The notes: generated from the sequence alone by a model not told the origin. 64,000 nt of DNA from Rhodospirillaceae bacterium CCH5-H10 (GCA_001557035.1 LSKJ01000065.1:18343-82342), one strand, 5' to 3'; positions 33,370-42,483 are shown, counted from the stretch's first letter. Translations and numbers: made by a program.

Positions 33370-35385
33370 ATGCGCGTCGGTGTCGAGGTTGGCGGAACAT
33401 TCACCGACCTCGTCGCCGTCGAAGGCGGCCGGCTGGTCGTCACCAAGGTCCCGAGCACGCCCAAGTCGCCCGATGTCGGCGCCTTCGCGGCGCTGACGGC
33501 GTCGGGCATCGACCTCGCCCGCATCGAGGATCTCGGCCACGGCTCGACCGTCGCCACCAACGCGGTGCTGGAGCGCAAGGGTGCGACGGTTGCGTTCATC
33601 GCGACGGCAGGCTTTCGCGACCTGCTGTTCATGCAGCGTCACGACCGGCGCAACATCTACGATCTCTTTTATGCCAAACCCGCACCGCCGGTGCGTCGCA
33701 AGGATTGCTTCGAGGCGGTCGAACGGCTGCGCGCCGACGGCTCGGTCGAGACGCCGCTCGACGAGGCGAAGGTAAAGACCGAGCTGCTGCCGGCGCTCAA
33801 GGACGGCGGCTATCGCGCGGTCGCGATCTGCCTGCTGAACGCCTATGCCGATCCGGTGCACGAGAAGCGGCTGGCCGCGCTGATCGGCGAGGCCCTGCCC
33901 GGCGTGCTCGTGACCTGCAGTCATCAGGTCGCGCGCGAGTTCCGTGAATTCGAGCGCGCCTCGACGACTTTGCTGTCAGCCTATGTGCAGCCGGTGATCG
34001 ACGGCTACCTGCACCGCTTCGAGGGCAAGCTCGCCAAAGCGGGCTTCAAGGGCCGCTTCACGGTGATGCAATCCAACGGCGGACGCCTGCCCGCCGAGGC
34101 GATGCGCCAGAGCGCCATCACCGCGCTCTATTCCGGTCCCGCGGCGGGCGTGGTCGGCGCCACGCGGCAGGCCGCCCGCTCCGGCTACAAGGATCTCATC
34201 ACCTTCGACATGGGCGGCACCTCGACCGATGTGTGCCTGGTGCAGGACGGACGGCCGTCGCTGGCGGCCGAGACCGAGATCGACGGCCTGCCGATCCGCA
34301 CGCCCGTGCTCGATATCGTTTCCGTCGGCGCCGGCGGCGGCTCGCTCGCCTGGGTCGACGATGGCGGCATGCTGAGGGTCGGCCCGCAGAGCGCCGGCGC
34401 CGATCCCGGCCCCGCCTGCTACGGCCGCGGCGGCACCGAGCCCGCGACGACGGACGCGCATATCGTCATCGGCACGATCCGGCCGGGCGCGTTTCTCGGC
34501 GGCCGCATGCAACTCGACGGCGAGGCGGCGCGCCGCGCCTTCGAGCCGCTGGCCGAGCGCTTTGCGCTGAGCGTCGAGCAGGCCGCCTCCTCGGCGCTGC
34601 AGCTCGCCGACGCCAACATCGTGCGCGCCATCCAGCTCGTCTCGACCGAACGCGGCCGCGATCCGCGCGACTATGCGCTGGTGCCCTTCGGCGGCGCGGG
34701 CCCGCTGCATGCCGCGCGCATCGCCGAGGAACTCGGCATCTCGACCATCGTCGTGCCACCCAATGCCGGCGTGATCTCGGCCTACGGGCTGGTCGCGTCG
34801 GACTACACCAAGTTCGACGCCGTCACGCGCAAGATGAAGCTCGACGACACGGCCGCGCGCGACGCCGGGCGCATCTTCGGCGAGATGCGTGACCGGCTCT
34901 CCGCGCAGTTCGCCGACATGAAGCTGCCGGGCACGCTCGACTACACGCACACGCTCGACATGCGCTTCGTGGGCCAGGCCTTCGAGGTCGGTGTCGAAAT
35001 TCCGGCGGATCGTCTGGCCTCGCTCGATGCGGCCTATCTCGCCGGACTGTTCGCCGACGCCCATCACCGCACCTTCATGCACGGCGCCAACCTCGACCGC
35101 CCTGTCGAGATCGTGACCTTGCGCGTCGGCGCCACGCTCCCGATCGGCGGCGCCCCGAAGCTCGACCGCGAGAAACTCGCAGCCCGCGCGCCCGAGCAGG
35201 CGAAGATCTTCCATGGCGAGGCCTGGCTCGATTGCGCCCGCCACACCGCCGAGGCGCTGGCCGCCGGCCAGCAGATCACGGGCCCCGCCGTCATCGAGGG
35301 CTACACCGCAACGACCTGGGTGCCGCCCGGATGGACGGCCGAGCTCGACGACGCGGACAATCTGATCCTCCGGAGATCGCCATGA
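33370..35385 (+). CDS. hyuA: Hydantoinase A / 5-oxoprolinase family subunit
   Basis: 671 residues of the HyuA/acetone-carboxylase-beta/5-oxoprolinase type. GVEVGGTFTDLVAVEGG at the start and FDMGGTSTDVCLVQDG near 275 are the two ATPase phosphate loops of the hsp70/actin-like fold; DIVSVGAGGGSLAWVDDGG, GPQSAGADPGPACYGRGG and FGGAGPLHA are family signatures. ATP-driven hydrolysis of a cyclic amide (hydantoin, N-methylhydantoin or 5-oxoproline) is the family reaction. Its stop overlaps hyuB (ATGA). Confidence 0.93.
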   Translation: MRVGVEVGGTFTDLVAVEGGRLVVTKVPSTPKSPDVGAFAALTASGIDLARIEDLGHGSTVATNAVLERKGATVAFIATAGFRDLLFMQRHDRRNIYDLFYAKPAPPVRRKDCFEAVERLRADGSVETPLDEAKVKTELLPALKDGGYRAVAICLLNAYADPVHEKRLAALIGEALPGVLVTCSHQVAREFREFERASTTLLSAYVQPVIDGYLHRFEGKLAKAGFKGRFTVMQSNGGRLPAEAMRQSAITALYSGPAAGVVGATRQAARSGYKDLITFDMGGTSTDVCLVQDGRPSLAAETEIDGLPIRTPVLDIVSVGAGGGSLAWVDDGGMLRVGPQSAGADPGPACYGRGGTEPATTDAHIVIGTIRPGAFLGGRMQLDGEAARRAFEPLAERFALSVEQAASSALQLADANIVRAIQLVSTERGRDPRDYALVPFGGAGPLHAARIAEELGISTIVVPPNAGVISAYGLVASDYTKFDAVTRKMKLDDTAARDAGRIFGEMRDRLSAQFADMKLPGTLDYTHTLDMRFVGQAFEVGVEIPADRLASLDAAYLAGLFADAHHRTFMHGANLDRPVEIVTLRVGATLPIGGAPKLDREKLAARAPEQAKIFHGEAWLDCARHTAEALAAGQQITGPAVIEGYTATTWVPPGWTAELDDADNLILRRSP

Positions 35386-37049
35386 GCCAGCTCGGTCCGA
35401 TCGACTATGCCGTCATCAGCCAGGCGCTGATCGCCGGCGCCCGAGAGATGGGCGTGAAGCTGATCCGCTCGGCCTACTCGACCATCCTGCGCGAGGCGCG
35501 CGACGGTTCGGCGGGCCTGATGGACCGCGACGGCAACACGGTGGCGCAGGCCGAGCTGATCCCGATGCAGCTCGGCCCGATCGGCGAGACGTTGCGCGCC
35601 TGCCTGCGCCGCCATCCCGTCGAGACGCTGCAGGAAGGCGATTTCCTCATCAACAACGACCCGTTCGAGGGCGGCCAGCATATCCCCGACGTGTTCATCT
35701 TCACGCCGATCTTCGTCAGCGGCCGGGTCGTCGGTTTCGGCGCCTCGGTGGCGCATCATCTCGACCTGGGCGGCGGCGCGCCCGGCCTCAACATCCATGC
35801 CTCGGACGTCTACCAGGAAGGGCTGCGCTTCCCGCCCACGCGCTACAGTTTCGAGCACGACTGGAACGGCGGCTCGTTCGAGCGGCTCGTGACGGCCAAC
35901 GTGCGCGTGCCCGACCTCACGATCGGCGACTTCAACGCGCAGTTCGCCGCCAACGCCATAGGGGTGTTGCGGGTGAAGCAGCTCTGCGAGCGCTACGGCA
36001 CCGACAAGGTCGAGGCCGCGATGCGCGAGATGCAGGATTATTCCGAGCGCCGCGTGCGCGCCGCCATCGCGCAGGCCCCGAAGGGCACCTTCTACGGCGA
36101 GGACGCGGTCGACGACGACGGGCTCACCGACGAGCCGCTGGTGGTGAAGGCCAGGGTCACGATTGCCGAGGATTCGGTCGAGATCGATTTCGAGGGGACC
36201 TGCGCGCAGGTGAAGCGCAACCTCAACTGCCCCTATTCCAGCACGCTGTCGGCGGCGCTCTCCTGCGTGAAGTCGGTGCTGACCAGTCCCGACATCCCCT
36301 ACAACGAGGGCATGGCGCGGCCGATCACCATCAAAGTGCCCTACGGCTCGCTGCTCAATCCGCGGCCGCCGGCGCCGGTGCGCGCGCGCATGATCCCGGC
36401 CTATCGCGTCTTCAACGCGGTGATGAAGGCGATGGCCCAGGCGCTGCCCGACAAGGTCATCGCCACCGGCTTCGACTGCACCACCGCCTTCTGCCTCTCC
36501 CATCTCGGCGAGAAAGGCTACAGCGTCTATCTGGAGATCTTCGGCGGCGGCTATGGCGCCTCGCGCGACGCCGACGGTTGCGACGCCGTCGATTCGCCGC
36601 TCAGCAACTGCTCCAACGCGCCGGTCGAATCGCTCGACATCGACTACAGCTTCTTCCGCATCGTCGGCTACGAGCTGGCGCCCGACTCGTTTGGCCTCGG
36701 CGCGCGACGCGGCGGCGCGGGCTTCACGCGGCGCTGCGAGATCCTGCGCGACGACGTGCAGCTCGCCATCTACTCCGACCGTTTCCGCCTCGCCCCCGAA
36801 GGCCTTCTGGGCGGCGAGCCCGGCCAGCGCGGCTACTGCCGCGTCTTCCGCGCCAACGGCACCGTCGAGGAGCTGAAGAGCAAGGCCGCCCTCGATCTCG
36901 GCAAGGGCGACATCGTCGAGATGTTCGTAGGCGGTGGCGCGGGCTTCGGCCGGGTCGTCGAGCGTCCCGACGCGATGATCGAGCGCGACCTCGCCGACGG
37001 GCTGCTCACGCGCGACCCGCGCAGCGCGCGGAAGATGGCGGCGGAGTAG
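35382..37049 (+). CDS. hyuB: Hydantoinase B / 5-oxoprolinase family subunit
   Basis: 555 residues. The start MSQLGPIDYAVISQAL, then IRSAYSTILREARDGSAGLMD, INNDPFEGGQHIPDVF, SVAHHLDLGGGAPG and FGGGYGASRDADGCDA belong to the hydantoinase B/oxoprolinase family, which partners HyuA. H-H-L-D-x-G-G is a family metal or substrate site. The ATG at 35382 overlaps the hyuA stop; ORF extension to 35232 is frame-shadow of hyuA. It ends immediately before the convergent GST stop codon. Confidence 0.93.
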   Translation: MSQLGPIDYAVISQALIAGAREMGVKLIRSAYSTILREARDGSAGLMDRDGNTVAQAELIPMQLGPIGETLRACLRRHPVETLQEGDFLINNDPFEGGQHIPDVFIFTPIFVSGRVVGFGASVAHHLDLGGGAPGLNIHASDVYQEGLRFPPTRYSFEHDWNGGSFERLVTANVRVPDLTIGDFNAQFAANAIGVLRVKQLCERYGTDKVEAAMREMQDYSERRVRAAIAQAPKGTFYGEDAVDDDGLTDEPLVVKARVTIAEDSVEIDFEGTCAQVKRNLNCPYSSTLSAALSCVKSVLTSPDIPYNEGMARPITIKVPYGSLLNPRPPAPVRARMIPAYRVFNAVMKAMAQALPDKVIATGFDCTTAFCLSHLGEKGYSVYLEIFGGGYGASRDADGCDAVDSPLSNCSNAPVESLDIDYSFFRIVGYELAPDSFGLGARRGGAGFTRRCEILRDDVQLAIYSDRFRLAPEGLLGGEPGQRGYCRVFRANGTVEELKSKAALDLGKGDIVEMFVGGGAGFGRVVERPDAMIERDLADGLLTRDPRSARKMAAE

Positions 37050-37706
37050 CTACACGTAGCAGTGCAGCCGCTTGCCGGGGAGCAGGTCGTACGGCGACTT
37101 CCAGCCAGGAAGCGCGGCCATGCGCTGGAGCCACGCATGCACGGCGGGATGGCTGACCGCGAGGTCGTAGCCCGCCTCGTTCTTGGGGAACGACAGATAG
37201 GCCATCATCGAGATGTCCGCGATGGTCGGCCGGTCGCCGATCGCGAAGGCACGCTTCGCCAGGTGGCCGTTAAGGATGCCGAGATAGTCGTCGATGCGCT
37301 TGCGCATGAAGTCGAGCACGACGGGATCGACCGAACGAAGGAAGGCGCGGTTGTAGCGGTAGGTCGCCATGAAGCCGGTGAGCTTGTGGTTGTCCCAGAA
37401 CAGCCAGCGCAGGATCTCGAACTTCTCCACTTCGCTCGTTGCGCCGAAGCGGCCATGGCGTTCGGCGAGCCGCAGCAGGATCGGCGCGGTCTGGGTCAGG
37501 CGCTCGCCATCCTCCTCCAGCACGGGGATCTCGCCCATCTCGTTGACCGTGGCGCGCCATTCTGTCGTGCGCGTGACGCCGCCGCCGAAATCCGTCCAGA
37601 TCGGCTCGAAGGTTTGCCCGCACAGCGTCAGCATCAGCGCCAGCTTGTAGCTGTTGCCCGATTCAGGGAAGTAATGGAGGCGATAGGTTGGCGATGGCCG
37701 GTTCAT
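37050..37706 (-). CDS. Glutathione S-transferase family protein
   Basis: 218 residues. YRLHYFPESGNSYKLALMLTL is the thioredoxin-fold start, GEIPVLEEDGERLTQTAPILLRLAERHG the cis-Pro and SNAIL-like region (T-Q-T-A-P-I here), and RPTIADISMMAYLSF the helical C-domain signature. Likely catalytic Ser is near residue 18 in G-N-S-Y. The ATG at 37706 is used; the reading frame continues upstream only through the R1 repeat and the antisense of the next gene. It converges with hyuB, so it is not part of that operon. Confidence 0.88.
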   Translation of the reverse strand: MNRPSPTYRLHYFPESGNSYKLALMLTLCGQTFEPIWTDFGGGVTRTTEWRATVNEMGEIPVLEEDGERLTQTAPILLRLAERHGRFGATSEVEKFEILRWLFWDNHKLTGFMATYRYNRAFLRSVDPVVLDFMRKRIDDYLGILNGHLAKRAFAIGDRPTIADISMMAYLSFPKNEAGYDLAVSHPAVHAWLQRMAALPGWKSPYDLLPGKRLHCYV

Positions 37707-37737
37707 GGCAGCACGGTAGACCGTGTCGCCGTGGAGT

Positions 37738-37834
37738 AAAGGTCCCTCGCTTACGCTCGGGATGACAATTGTGCGCTGGCGCACAACGTGCGTCCCAACA
37801 ACGTTGTCATCCCGAGCGTAGCCGAGGGACCTTT
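37738..37834. repeat. Dispersed palindrome family R1, copy 2
   Basis: Arms 37738-37766 and 37806-37834, 29 nt each and matching copy 1 (CCCTCGCTTACGCTCGGGAT) except for a local change in the right arm; the 39-nt spacer differs. It lies between the GST start and the aminotransferase stop and would end the operon that runs from 42.4 kb. Confidence 0.85.
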
Positions 37835-37837
37835 GCG

Positions 37838-38752
37838 TTACAGCGCCCCGACCGACTTCAGATAGAGGTCGCTCGCTTCCTTCGTGACCTTGCCCGCCTT
37901 CCCGTCGGCAATCAGGCGGCCGTCGACTTTCGTCACCGGCGTGACGCCGCCCAGGGTGCCGGTCACGAAGGCTTCGTCGGCGGAATAGACCTGGGCGAGC
38001 GTGAAGTCGCATTCTTTCGCCACGTTGCCGGCGGCGCGCCAGGCGTCGATCACGTTCTGCTGGGTGATGCCTTTGAAGCTGTAAAGGCTGGTCGAGGTCC
38101 AGAGCTCGCGACCGCGCACGATGAAGAAGTTGGTCGAATTGCACGAGGCCACGAAGCCGCGCGGGTCGAGCATCAGCGCCTCGTCGGCGCCGGCCTTGAT
38201 GGCCTGGATCAGCGCCTGGATCAGATTGAGCCGCGAGTGCGAGTTGAGGCGCAGGTCGAACTGGTCCGGGTTGGTCGTGCGGAAGGTCGAGGTGAAGAGC
38301 GAGTAACCCTTGGCTTTGGCCTCGGGGATCGGCGTCTTGTATTCGGCGACGCAGACGATCGTCGCCTTGCCGATCACGAAGCGCGGATCCTGGTTGGGCG
38401 TCTTCTTGAGGCCGCGCGTGATCATGAGGCGAACATGGGCGCCGTCGGTCATGCCGTTCTTCGCCAGCGTATCGGTCACGACCTTGGTCACGCCGGCGCG
38501 GTCGAGCCCGATGTCGAGATCGATCGAGCGCGCGCCCTCGAACAGGCGATCGAGATGCGCGTCGAGGCTGATCAGCCTGCCCTTCACGAGGCGCAGGCCT
38601 TCCCACACGCCATCGCCCAGCACGAAGCCGGAATCGAACACCGAGACGCTGGCCTCGTTGCGCGGCGCGAAGGCGCCGTTCACATAGACCAGCACCTGGT
38701 CGTTGCGCGCATCGGCCAGATAGGCCTGGGCGCTCGCCTGTTCCGTCGTCAT
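37838..38752 (-). CDS. Fold-type IV aminotransferase-like protein lacking the usual PLP lysine
   Basis: 304 residues, recognisable as class IV: VYVNGAFAPRNEASVSVFDSGFVLGDGVWEGLRL in the small domain (shown in two halves elsewhere), GAHVRLMITRGLKK, and LMLDPRGFVASCNSTNFFIV. Where D-amino-acid transaminase and aminodeoxychorismate lyase have K-x-L-N (the PLP lysine), this has S-R-L-N; where they have T-E-G/T-x-S-N it has A-S-C-N-S-T-N, losing the Glu. It is the last gene of the GntR-ABC operon, ten bases after the ATPase. It may use another residue, act on ligands without transamination, or be a member of a group with displaced lysine. Confidence 0.8.
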   Translation of the reverse strand: MTTEQASAQAYLADARNDQVLVYVNGAFAPRNEASVSVFDSGFVLGDGVWEGLRLVKGRLISLDAHLDRLFEGARSIDLDIGLDRAGVTKVVTDTLAKNGMTDGAHVRLMITRGLKKTPNQDPRFVIGKATIVCVAEYKTPIPEAKAKGYSLFTSTFRTTNPDQFDLRLNSHSRLNLIQALIQAIKAGADEALMLDPRGFVASCNSTNFFIVRGRELWTSTSLYSFKGITQQNVIDAWRAAGNVAKECDFTLAQVYSADEAFVTGTLGGVTPVTKVDGRLIADGKAGKVTKEASDLYLKSVGAL

Positions 38753-38762
38753 GGCATGTTCC

Positions 38763-39530
38763 CTAGAAGCTGAATTGCTTGTGGCTGGCGAGGAAGGCGC
38801 GGGTGCGCTCCTTCTTCGGGTTCTTGAGGACTTCGTCCGGCGTGCCCTGCTCGTGGATGGCGCCGTCGGCCAGGAAGATCACGCGCGTGGCGACGTGGTA
38901 GGCGAAGCCCAGCTCGTGCGTGACCAGCAGCATGGTGCGGCCTTCCTTCGCGAGCGCCAGGATGACGTTCAGCACTTCGCCGACCAGCTCCGGGTCAAGC
39001 GCCGAGGTGGGCTCGTCGAACAGCAGCATCTCGGGGTCCATGGCGAGCGCGCGCGCAATGGCGACCCGCTGCTTCTGGCCGCCCGAGAGATGCGCGGGAT
39101 AGGTGTCCGCCTTCTCGGCAAGGCCGACCCGCGCCAGCTCCTTCCGCGCCCGCGCCTCGGCTTCCGCCTTGGGCATGCCGCGCACGGTGCGCAGACCTTC
39201 CATCACGTTGCCGATCGCGGTCATGTGCGGGAACAGATTGAACTGCTGGAACACCATGCCGACCCGCTGCCGCACCTGGATCAGCTCGGCTTCGCGATAG
39301 ATCCGCTCGCCGGCCCTGCCTTCGCGGCCCAGCATCTGGCCGTCGAGCGCGATGGTGCCGCCGCCCGGGCGCTCCATGAAGTTGAGGCAGCGCAGCAGCG
39401 TGCTCTTGCCCGAGCCCGAGGCGCCCAGGATCGCGATGCGCTCGCCGCGTTTCACATCGAGGTCGATGCCGCGCAGCACGTCGGTGGCGCCGAACCGCTT
39501 GGTCAGGCCGCTGACCTTCAGGATCGTCAT
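38763..39530 (-). CDS. Polar amino acid ABC transporter ATP-binding protein
   Basis: 255-residue nucleotide-binding subunit of the HisP/GlnQ group. Walker A GASGSGKSTLL, Q-loop VFQQFNLFPHMT (the F-Q-Q-F-N-L-F-P form typical of polar amino acid importers), signature LSGGQKQRVAIA, Walker B MLLFDEPTSALDPE and the switch histidine in LLVTHELGFA. ATG start overlaps the permease stop (ATGA). An open frame extends upstream but runs antisense through the permease gene. Confidence 0.94.
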   Translation of the reverse strand: MTILKVSGLTKRFGATDVLRGIDLDVKRGERIAILGASGSGKSTLLRCLNFMERPGGGTIALDGQMLGREGRAGERIYREAELIQVRQRVGMVFQQFNLFPHMTAIGNVMEGLRTVRGMPKAEAEARARKELARVGLAEKADTYPAHLSGGQKQRVAIARALAMDPEMLLFDEPTSALDPELVGEVLNVILALAKEGRTMLLVTHELGFAYHVATRVIFLADGAIHEQGTPDEVLKNPKKERTRAFLASHKQFSF

Positions 39531-40186
39531 TCGTCCCTCTTCAGCCGGCGTTCGAGGAAGTAGCTGAACTGGACCAGCGGCCACAGGAACACGAAGAAGA
39601 TCACCGCGACGGCGGTGTAGGCCTCGATCGGATTGTAGTTGAGCGAGGCGATCAGCTTGCCCTGCTGCAGCAGCTCGACATAGGCGACGGCTGAGGCCAG
39701 CGTCGACATCTTGAAGATTTCGATGGCGCGGTTGGTCAGCGCCGGCAGCATGCGCTTCAGGGCCTGCGGGAGAATGATCCGCCGCATCGCCTGGCCCCAG
39801 CGCATGCCCAGCGCCCGCGCCCCGTCCCACTGGCCGGTCTCGATCGACTGGATGCCGCCGCGATAGATCTCGGCCGAGAAGGCCGCTGAGTTGAGCGAGA
39901 TGCCGAGCGAGGCGGCGGCGAGCGGCGAGATCTGGAAGGGCAGCAGGATCGGCAGGGCGAAGTAGAACCACAGGATCTGCACGAGCACCGGCGTATTGCG
40001 GAAGAACTCGACGAAGACCGTGGCCGGGATGTGGATCCAGCGGTTGCGCGAATAGCGCCCGAGGCCGACCAGCAGGCCGAGGCTGAGGCCCAGCACCAGG
40101 CAGATGGCGAAGATGCGCAGGGTGCCCGCCGCACCGACCAGCAGCGCATCGGTGTTCTCGAAGACCGAGGCGAAATCCCAGCGCAT
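39527..40186 (-). CDS. Polar amino acid ABC transporter permease (inner, second)
   Basis: 219 residues with about five transmembrane segments. FVEFFRNTPVLVQILWFYFALP is the HEAT-type E-x-F-R-x-T-P-x-L-V-Q motif of the HisM/GlnP family, and the EAA coupling loop is GARALGMRWGQAMRRIILPQAL. Overlaps the other permease by one base (TGATG). The pair with the next permease implies a heterodimeric channel. Confidence 0.93.
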   Translation of the reverse strand: MRWDFASVFENTDALLVGAAGTLRIFAICLVLGLSLGLLVGLGRYSRNRWIHIPATVFVEFFRNTPVLVQILWFYFALPILLPFQISPLAAASLGISLNSAAFSAEIYRGGIQSIETGQWDGARALGMRWGQAMRRIILPQALKRMLPALTNRAIEIFKMSTLASAVAYVELLQQGKLIASLNYNPIEAYTAVAVIFFVFLWPLVQFSYFLERRLKRDE

Positions 40187-40866
40187 CAGCGAACCGTACT
40201 CTCGCCGCTACGGGCCAGCCGCAACTCGACCAGACGCGCGACCTGGCTCGCGAGGAAGATCACCACGAAATAGATCAGCGCCACGACCGTGTAGGTTTCG
40301 AGCGGCCTGAACGTCTTCTGCGAGACCTCGTTGGCGGCGAACAGCAGATCGGCATAGGAGATGGTGGCGATCAGCGTCGTCGTCTTCATCAACTCGATGG
40401 CGCGTTCCATGAAGGCCGGGATCATGCGCTTCACCGCCTGCGGCAGGATGATGCGACGCATCGCCTGGTCGTGGCGCATGCCGATCGCCCGCGCGCCATC
40501 CCACTGGCCGCGCTCGATCGACTGGATGCCCGCCCGGAACACCTCAGCGAAGAACGCGGCCGACTGGATCGAGAAGGTGACGGCGCCGGCCACGAAGGGC
40601 GTCATCTCGATGCCGACCAGGATCGGCAGGGCGAAGAAGAACCAGAAGAGCTGGACTAGCGGCGGCGTCGTGCGGAACACTTCGATGATGAAGCCGGCCG
40701 GCCAGGACAGGACCCGCCGGGGCGACAGACGCAGCAGTGCCAGCGCCAGACCGAGCACGACGCCGCACACCAGCGCCGTGCCCGTGATCTTGAGCGTGTT
40801 CGCCAGTCCCTGCGCCAACAACGGTGCGTTGGCGAGGACTGGTGAGAAGTCCCACTGGTAGGCCAA
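40186..40866 (-). CDS. Polar amino acid ABC transporter permease (first)
   Basis: 226 residues, same family: FIIEVFRTTPPLVQLFWFFFALPILVG carries the E-x-F-R-x-T-P-P-L-V-Q motif and GARAIGMRHDQAMRRIILPQAVKRM the EAA loop. About five membrane segments. The start is TTG at 40866, 13 bp after the binding-protein stop, with no strong Shine-Dalgarno; no better start is visible. Confidence 0.92.
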   Translation of the reverse strand: MAYQWDFSPVLANAPLLAQGLANTLKITGTALVCGVVLGLALALLRLSPRRVLSWPAGFIIEVFRTTPPLVQLFWFFFALPILVGIEMTPFVAGAVTFSIQSAAFFAEVFRAGIQSIERGQWDGARAIGMRHDQAMRRIILPQAVKRMIPAFMERAIELMKTTTLIATISYADLLFAANEVSQKTFRPLETYTVVALIYFVVIFLASQVARLVELRLARSGESTVR

Positions 40867-40879
40867 GAGGCGGCGCCGC

Positions 40880-41713
40880 CTACTTGATCATTTCCTTCAT
40901 GACCGGCGGCGCGAGCTTGGGATCGAGGCCGAAGTCGGTGAGCGCCTGCTCGTAGAACTTCTGCGTCTGGCCGCTCTTGTAGTAGCCCGCAATCTGCTGA
41001 TCGACCCATGCGGTGAAGGCGGTGTCGCCCTTGCGCAGCGCCACACTGGAGGGCTGCGACTCGGCAGGCAGCGGCACCACGATCTTGCCCTTGCCGAGCC
41101 GCTGGCGCGCGGCCAGCAGCGGCGGATGGAAGAGCAGCACCGCATCGACGCGGCCCGACTGGAAGGCCGCAATCGCCTCGGCATTGCCGGGGAAGCGCTG
41201 GATGTCGGCCTTGGGCGTGTGCTGCGTCGCCCAGCGGTCCATCGTCGAGGCCTGCGGCACGGCGATGCGCACGCCCTGCTTGTTGAGCCCCTCCCAGGTC
41301 TTGGCGTCGAGGTCGTCACGCGCCAGCACGGCGAGCGAGTACCAGAGCAGCGGCGTCTCGGGGAAATTGGCGGCCTGTTTGCGCTCGGCGGTGGCGTCGA
41401 GCATGAACATGAGGTCGATCTTGTCGCCCTGGAGCGCGGCGATCGCATTGCCCCACGTCACTTCGACCGGCTCGAACTTCACGCCCAGCGTCTGCGCCAT
41501 CGCCTTGCCCATCGCGATGCCGAGACCGGACGCCCATTCGCCGGTCTTGGGATCCTTCGAATACCAGGGCGGCGCCTGCGTGACGCCGACGCGCAGCACG
41601 CCGCGCTTCTTCACCTCGTCGAGCGTGGCCTGGGCACGCGCGGCAAAGGGCATCGCCAGCGCCGCAGCGCTCGCGGCCCCGACGGCAAACAACGAACGTC
41701 GATTGATGCTCAT
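40880..41713 (-). CDS. Amino acid ABC transporter substrate-binding protein (SBP_bac_3)
   Basis: 277 residues. A signal peptide of about 27 residues (RRSLFAVGAASAAALAMPFAARAQA; the paired arginines allow Tat export) precedes TLDEVKKRGVLRVGVTQAPPW, the family 3 start. Later segments WASGLGIAMGKAMAQTLG, AALQGDKIDLMFML and V-A-V/I-A-V-P-Q-A-S-T fit periplasmic glutamate/aspartate/polar amino acid receptors. ATG overlaps the GntR stop (ATGA), so the regulator and receptor are cotranslated. Confidence 0.92.
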   Translation of the reverse strand: MSINRRSLFAVGAASAAALAMPFAARAQATLDEVKKRGVLRVGVTQAPPWYSKDPKTGEWASGLGIAMGKAMAQTLGVKFEPVEVTWGNAIAALQGDKIDLMFMLDATAERKQAANFPETPLLWYSLAVLARDDLDAKTWEGLNKQGVRIAVPQASTMDRWATQHTPKADIQRFPGNAEAIAAFQSGRVDAVLLFHPPLLAARQRLGKGKIVVPLPAESQPSSVALRKGDTAFTAWVDQQIAGYYKSGQTQKFYEQALTDFGLDPKLAPPVMKEMIK

Positions 41714-42444
41714 GAATGATCTCCCCTCTTTGGCTTCCCCGACAAATCCGGCATCGAGCGCAGGAACCGCTCCGTCGTTTCCACGCCACGACGCATGTGA
41801 TCGGCAATCTCGGCTTTCATCGTCTCGAAGTTCGAGCCGAAGGCCGCCCCGATGTAGCTGTCGTGACTGTCGCGCTTCGGACCGCGCCGGCCATGCGCGC
41901 GATGATGCGCCGCCCAATAGAGCTGCAGCCGGCCGCGCAAGCCGTGCCAGGCGCGCTGCAGGAGCTTGTGGCCGCTCGCCTCGTAGACGAGGCCATGGAA
42001 TTCGAGTTCGGCGAGGATGCTGGCGCGATCGTCGCCGGCGTCGATCGTCGCGATCAGCGCCTCGTTACGGCGCCTGAGTTCGGCGCGGAAGCGATCGTCA
42101 CGGCGCGGCCAGACCTGCTCGAAGGCGAAGGTCTCCAGCACCGTGCGCAGCGAATAGATCTCGTGGACGTCCTCGACCGAGAGCTCGGCGACACGCGTGC
42201 CGGTGTAGGGCACGGTCACGACCAGCCCCTCCTCGATCAGCTGTCGCAGCGCCTCGCGCAATGGCCCCCGGCTGACGTCGAACCGTTCCGACAGCGCCGT
42301 CTCGACCAGCGGCGTGCCGGGCGGGATGTCGCCCGAGAGAATCGCGAGCCGCAGCCGCTCGACGATGTGCGCCCGCAGCGTCGCCTTCGGCACGCGCTCA
42401 AGATGCACGCCCACGTCTCGCATCGAGACATCGGAAAGAGCCAA
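41710..42444 (-). CDS. GntR-family regulator with FCD domain
   Basis: 244 residues. HTH: HIVERLRLAILSGDIPPGTPLVETALSERFDVSRGPLREALRQLIEEGL is seen as the GntR pattern with recognition helix SRGPLREALRQL; the FCD domain has the metal-site-like D-x3-H, with E-L-E-F-H-G-L-V-Y-E and H-x3-G-rich helices. The start is a TTG at 42444 because GAGGA sits six bases upstream; ATG at 42423 would give 237 residues. It leads the operon with four ABC genes and the aminotransferase, with an operator ahead of it. Confidence 0.87.
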   Translation of the reverse strand: MALSDVSMRDVGVHLERVPKATLRAHIVERLRLAILSGDIPPGTPLVETALSERFDVSRGPLREALRQLIEEGLVVTVPYTGTRVAELSVEDVHEIYSLRTVLETFAFEQVWPRRDDRFRAELRRRNEALIATIDAGDDRASILAELEFHGLVYEASGHKLLQRAWHGLRGRLQLYWAAHHRAHGRRGPKRDSHDSYIGAAFGSNFETMKAEIADHMRRGVETTERFLRSMPDLSGKPKRGDHS

Positions 42445-42462
42445 CTGACGTCCTCGCAAACT

Positions 42463-42483
42463 CAATCGTCGATTGTTGACAAT
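42463..42483. promoter_or_regulatory. FCD/GntR autoregulatory operator
   Basis: Two overlapping perfect inverted repeats: CAATCGTCGATTG (42463-42475) and ATTGTTGACAAT (42472-42483). The latter fits the TTGT-N2-ACAA pattern common for FCD-type GntR proteins. It sits 19-39 bp upstream of the regulator's start. Confidence 0.65.
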
